Source: Hyphomicrobiales bacterium
GTDB taxonomy: Bacteria; Pseudomonadota; Alphaproteobacteria; Rhizobiales; Xanthobacteraceae
Reading direction: 5' to 3'
Assembly: GCA_013911975.1 (NCBI GenBank)
Contig: JACESF010000011.1
Span: forward strand, 1 to 64,000
DNA length: 64,000 nucleotides
In this document: positions 60,908 through 64,000 of the stretch, piece by piece
How the letters are laid out: each line of letters begins with the position of its first letter
Position numbering within the stretch: the first letter of the stretch is position 1
Notes under the pieces: generated by a model
What the model was told of the DNA's origin: nothing
The model's input: the letters and a program-made list of their open reading frames with translations, nothing else
Databases searched by the model: none
Position numbers and translations under genes: made by a program

Positions 60908-61174
60908 CTAATAGTGGAAGCGGCATTGGGCGATCTCGAGCCGCTGATCGTCGCCTTTGCCGCTCACCCGATAGACCAGCCTATGTTCCTGGCTGAGGCG
61001 GCGGGACCACCAGCCCGCCAGATCGCCCTTAAGGGGCTCGGGCTTTCCTGTCCCATGAAAGGGCGTGCGCAGGCATTCCCGGATCAATCCGTTCAGCTTG
61101 TCGAGCATGGCGGGATCCGCCGTGATCCAGCCGGTATATTGCTCCCAGGCGAGGTCCGAGAAGACGAGCTTCAC
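60908..61174 (-). CDS. yoeB: YoeB-family ribosome-dependent mRNA interferase toxin
   Basis: An 88-residue YoeB toxin. The pattern is nearly complete: LVFSDLAWEQYTGW at the N-terminus, GLIRECLRTPFHGTGKPEPL in the middle, and SRRLSQEHRLVYRV with the catalytic glutamate and arginine near residues 60-67; the C-terminus ends in FHY (His87, Tyr88), as in active YoeB. It cleaves mRNA at the ribosomal A site when freed from YefM. It overlaps yefM by 4 bases. Confidence 0.95.
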   Translation of the reverse strand: MKLVFSDLAWEQYTGWITADPAMLDKLNGLIRECLRTPFHGTGKPEPLKGDLAGWWSRRLSQEHRLVYRVSGKGDDQRLEIAQCRFHY

Positions 61175-61425
61175 GGCTCCCTCAGCTCGCGCGCGGTGCC
61201 TTCACCGGCGTCCAGCTGCGCGATTGAGTCCCGCAGCGCCCGCGCATTGGCCGGTGTCGACAGCAGGTGGAGGGTTTCCTGAATGGCATTCCACGTGTCG
61301 AGGGACACCATGACAATCGGCTTGCCGTTCTTCCGGGTGACGATGACTTCGTCGTGGTCGTCCACCACGCTGTCCATCACATCCTTCAGATTCGCGCGCG
61401 CATCCGTATAGGTCAGGACCTGCAT
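61171..61425 (-). CDS. yefM: YefM-family antitoxin
   Basis: An 84-residue antitoxin of the Phd/YefM fold. The N-terminal DNA-binding half begins MQVLTYTDARANLKDVMDSV and the C-terminal half (after ETLHLLSTPAN) would wrap the toxin. The ATG at 61425 has GGAGAACGAG before it. It binds YoeB and represses their shared promoter, which has a TGTACA box at 61455-61460. A longer in-frame extension to 61518 is not needed. Confidence 0.94.
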   Translation of the reverse strand: MQVLTYTDARANLKDVMDSVVDDHDEVIVTRKNGKPIVMVSLDTWNAIQETLHLLSTPANARALRDSIAQLDAGEGTARELREP

Positions 61426-61450
61426 CTCGTTCTCCGTCCCTGTCCATCTA

Positions 61451-61479
61451 TATATGTACAGTGAGTGGTACGGGTGCAA
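61451..61479 (-). promoter_or_regulatory. yefM-yoeB promoter and TGTACA operator
   Basis: On the minus strand TTGCAC (-35) and CATATA (-10) are 17 bases apart, which would start transcription about 20 bases before the yefM ATG. TGTACA at 61455-61460 overlaps the -10 box; the same hexamer is the core of the operator bound by E. coli YefM, so this is the likely autoregulatory site. Confidence 0.65.
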
Positions 61480-61521
61480 GGTATTCGGGAGGGCCGCCCG
61501 TCGGCCGCCCTCCCGCATCCA

Positions 61522-62214
61522 TCAGCCGATGGTCACCTTCAGCGTCGCGACGCCGTCCACGCCGCCTTCCAGCACGTCGCCGGACTTGAGCGGGCCGACG
61601 CCCGCCGGGGTGCCGGCGAAGATCAGGTCGCCGGGCATGAGCCGGAACAGGGTGGACAGCTCCGCGATCATTTCCGGCACCTTCCAGATCATCTGGTTGA
61701 GGTCGCCGTCCTGCTTCACCACGCCGTTCACCGAGAGCCAGATGCGCCCGGCAGCCGGGTGGCCGATCTTCGCGGCGGGCACCAGAGCGGTGGCGGGGGC
61801 GGACTGCTCGAACGCCTTGCCCACTTCCCACGGGCGGCCGAGCTTCTTCGCCTCGCCCTGGAGGTCGCGGCGGGTCAGGTCGATGCCGACGCCGTAGCCG
61901 TAGACGAGGTCCAGCGCGGCCTCGACGGGAATGTTCTCGCCGCCCCCCTTCAGCGCCACCACCATCTCGATCTCGTGGTGAACGTCGCTGGTACGCTTGG
62001 GATAGGGGATGGTGGCGCCGCTCAGCACCAAATTGTCGGGGTTTTTCTGGAAGAAGAAGGGCGGCTCGCGCGAGGGGTCATGGCCCATCTCGATGGCATG
62101 GTCCGCGAAGTTGCGGCCGACGCAATAGATGCGATGGACGGGAAAGAGCGCGTCCGTACCCTCCACCGGAAGGGTGGGGATCTGCGGGGCGGCGATGACA
62201 TAGGCGCTGGCCAT
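61522..62214 (-). CDS. fumarylacetoacetate hydrolase family protein
   Basis: A 230-residue FAH-fold enzyme close to the fumarylpyruvate hydrolase branch: VGRNFADHAIEMGHD, then FFFQKNPDNLV, then EIEMVVALKGGG with the metal-binding glutamates, then VGIDLTRRDLQGEAKK. It likely hydrolyses a fumaryl- or maleylpyruvate-like ring-cleavage product or decarboxylates oxaloacetate. GAGGA precedes the ATG at 62214. Its neighbours do not point to a pathway. Confidence 0.88.
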   Translation of the reverse strand: MASAYVIAAPQIPTLPVEGTDALFPVHRIYCVGRNFADHAIEMGHDPSREPPFFFQKNPDNLVLSGATIPYPKRTSDVHHEIEMVVALKGGGENIPVEAALDLVYGYGVGIDLTRRDLQGEAKKLGRPWEVGKAFEQSAPATALVPAAKIGHPAAGRIWLSVNGVVKQDGDLNQMIWKVPEMIAELSTLFRLMPGDLIFAGTPAGVGPLKSGDVLEGGVDGVATLKVTIG

Positions 62215-62284
62215 GGCGGTCCTCATGAAGCGTGCGAGGCGCATATGCGTCGCTTTTTTCGCGCGGATCAATGCCGTGGACATG

Positions 62285-62311
62285 AAAACGGCGGGAGTTT
62301 CCTCCCGCCGC
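62285..62311 (-). terminator. rho-independent terminator after msrA
   Basis: On the minus strand GGCGGGAG-GAAA-CTCCCGCC is followed by GTTTTC. It lies between msrA and the FAH-family gene. Confidence 0.8.
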
Positions 62312-62338
62312 CAAAGCCTTCCGCAAGGCGAACCTGCG

Positions 62339-62998
<660 letters not shown>

Positions 62999-63152
62999 GG
63001 CGTCGCACTCCTCGCGCGCCCGGCCGGGGCCGTGCCCCGCCGTCTCGGCGCCTGATCGCGTGGAAAGCACTTGCGGGAGACTGAGCCTCCCGAGCCGGCT
63101 CGCTCGGCTCCGCCCCAATATGGGGTGTGCGGCGCCCGGTTGCGAGAGGGGG

Positions 63153-63482
63153 TCAGCTCACCTCGTAGCGCGAGCGGCGGCGCGGCGTGCCGATGGCTAT
63201 GAGAAGGAGGCCGAGGCCCGCCAGCAGCACGAACAGCGGCAGGTCCAGGAGAGGTGCCACGAGGTCCGGCCAGAGCCAGCCGCCCACCCGCGAAATGGCC
63301 GCGCGCGTGGCCTCGAAAGTGCCGGGAGATAAGGACGTCCAGGCGGTGCGGGCGGGCGTCACCACGAGGTCCGAGGCGGCGATGGAGCGCGTGCCGTCCA
63401 CCACCAGGGCGACGAAGCCGCCAGCGAAGATCCAGAAACCCAGGAAACGGAACAGGAAGCGGATCATCTTTTCGCGAGCCAT
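63153..63482 (-). CDS. small membrane protein of unknown function
   Basis: A 109-residue protein with an N-terminal hydrophobic helix (about residues 7-27, [20 protein letters not shown]) and a second at about 75-97 ([20 protein letters not shown]), with a polar loop between and an Arg-rich end. Similar proteins in Rhizobiales are sometimes labelled PetM-like, but I see no real support for a cytochrome b6f role. ATG at 63467 is an alternative start. Confidence 0.65.
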   Translation of the reverse strand: MAREKMIRFLFRFLGFWIFAGGFVALVVDGTRSIAASDLVVTPARTAWTSLSPGTFEATRAAISRVGGWLWPDLVAPLLDLPLFVLLAGLGLLLIAIGTPRRRSRYEVS

Positions 63483-63659
63483 GGTGCGCCGCGGAAGGCG
63501 GGACGCCCCTTTTAGCATGGTGGGCGGGCCTGGAAAGTGCGCGGGGCGCATGGCGCTTCAAGGGTTTGCCTTCAAGAATGCCTCGAAGGTGGCCCGCCGC
63601 CGGTGGCAAAGGGCGCCAAAGGGCTTGATGGCGGGCCGCAGGTTTGCTTCCATTCCTCC

Positions 63660-64000
63660 ATGGGCACTGGACTCATAGAGATCCGCCGCGCGAGGCCGCA
63701 GGATGCATTTGCGGTGGCGGACGTGCACGACGCGGCCTGGCGGACGGCCTATCGCGGCGTGATCCCCGGTCTCGAACTGGAGCGGATGGTGGAGCGGCGT
63801 GGTCCCCAATGGTGGGAACAGGCCATCCGCCGGGGCAGCCGGGTCTCCCTGCTCATCGCCGGCGAAGAGGTGGTCGGCTATGCCAATTACGGCGGCAACC
63901 GCGCCAAGGCCCTGCCGTATGGCGGCGAGATCTACGAGATCTATCTGAAGCCCGTCTATCAGGGGCTCGGCTTCGGCCAGCGCCTGTTCGCCGCCGCCCG
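63660..64000 (+). CDS. GNAT-family N-acetyltransferase (partial, cut by window end)
   Basis: The first 113 codons of a GNAT protein, beginning MGTGLIEIRRARPQDAFAVA. It contains the acceptor-side AWRTAYRGVIPGLELE (common to acetyltransferases annotated as RimI-like), the VVGYANYGGNR strand and IYEIYLKPVYQGLGFGQRLF, the CoA-binding motif with Q-G-L-G-F-G. It acetylates an unknown substrate with acetyl-CoA. No stop is reached, so the C-terminus is outside. Confidence 0.85.
   Translation, partial: MGTGLIEIRRARPQDAFAVADVHDAAWRTAYRGVIPGLELERMVERRGPQWWEQAIRRGSRVSLLIAGEEVVGYANYGGNRAKALPYGGEIYEIYLKPVYQGLGFGQRLFAAA

Overview
The window is a high-GC, gene-dense piece of what looks like the chromosome of an alphaproteobacterium, most likely of the order Rhizobiales (a Xanthobacteraceae-like organism is my inference). 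The basis is the aerobic-type cob gene set, an RNase E with a long acidic insertion in its S1 domain, an Inh/Omp19-type lipoprotein-like protein, a TorF-type porin and an intergenic inverted repeat of the kind common in Rhizobiales. I see no phage, insertion sequence, CRISPR, tRNA or rRNA genes.

Layout. 1-2,770: gltD, a YqaA/DedA-type membrane protein and a tiny secreted-looking ORF. 2,789-15,720: a catabolic island with a ketopantoate-reductase-like gene, an IclR regulator, a TctCBA tripartite carboxylate transporter, a GntR/FCD regulator, oxalyl-CoA decarboxylase, two formyl-CoA:oxalate CoA-transferase paralogues, a Pmp3-like small membrane protein and a fumarylacetoacetate-hydrolase-family protein. 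15,847-19,881: a patatin lipase, a PaaI thioesterase, sfsA, map and radC. 20,090-23,098: a porin, a protein with two Inh-like domains and a 2-hydroxyacid dehydrogenase. 23,292-27,768: a CUT1-type sugar ABC transporter. 27,870-31,225: yqhA and the ffh-rpsP-rimM group. 31,515-37,129: a DUF5990 protein, an ECF sigma/anti-sigma pair facing a secreted DUF4394 protein, a secreted unknown, succinate-semialdehyde dehydrogenase and a 73-residue unknown.

37,267-51,709 is a cobalamin locus: cobB, cbiD, cobM, cobE, cobL, cobK, and a long operon of a DUF1636 ferredoxin-like gene, cobW, cobN, cobG, cobH, cobI and cobJ. The operon is headed by a recognisable promoter and a cobalamin riboswitch, and its genes are mostly coupled by 4-base overlaps. 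The right end carries housekeeping genes (rne, an AmiC-type amidase, PBP1a, prfB), a YefM/YoeB toxin-antitoxin pair, another FAH-family protein, msrA, a small membrane protein and the start of a GNAT acetyltransferase cut by the window edge.

The most interesting region is 3.8-15.7 kb. A transporter of a family not normally linked to oxalate sits beside a complete oxalate-to-formate CoA cycle, and three promoter regions in it share a 12-base motif (CATACA-NT-A[T/C]AC) that suggests one regulon. The second point of interest is the hybrid cobalamin pathway (CobG/CobN with CbiD, no CobF here) led by a ferredoxin-like gene that might feed electrons to CobG.
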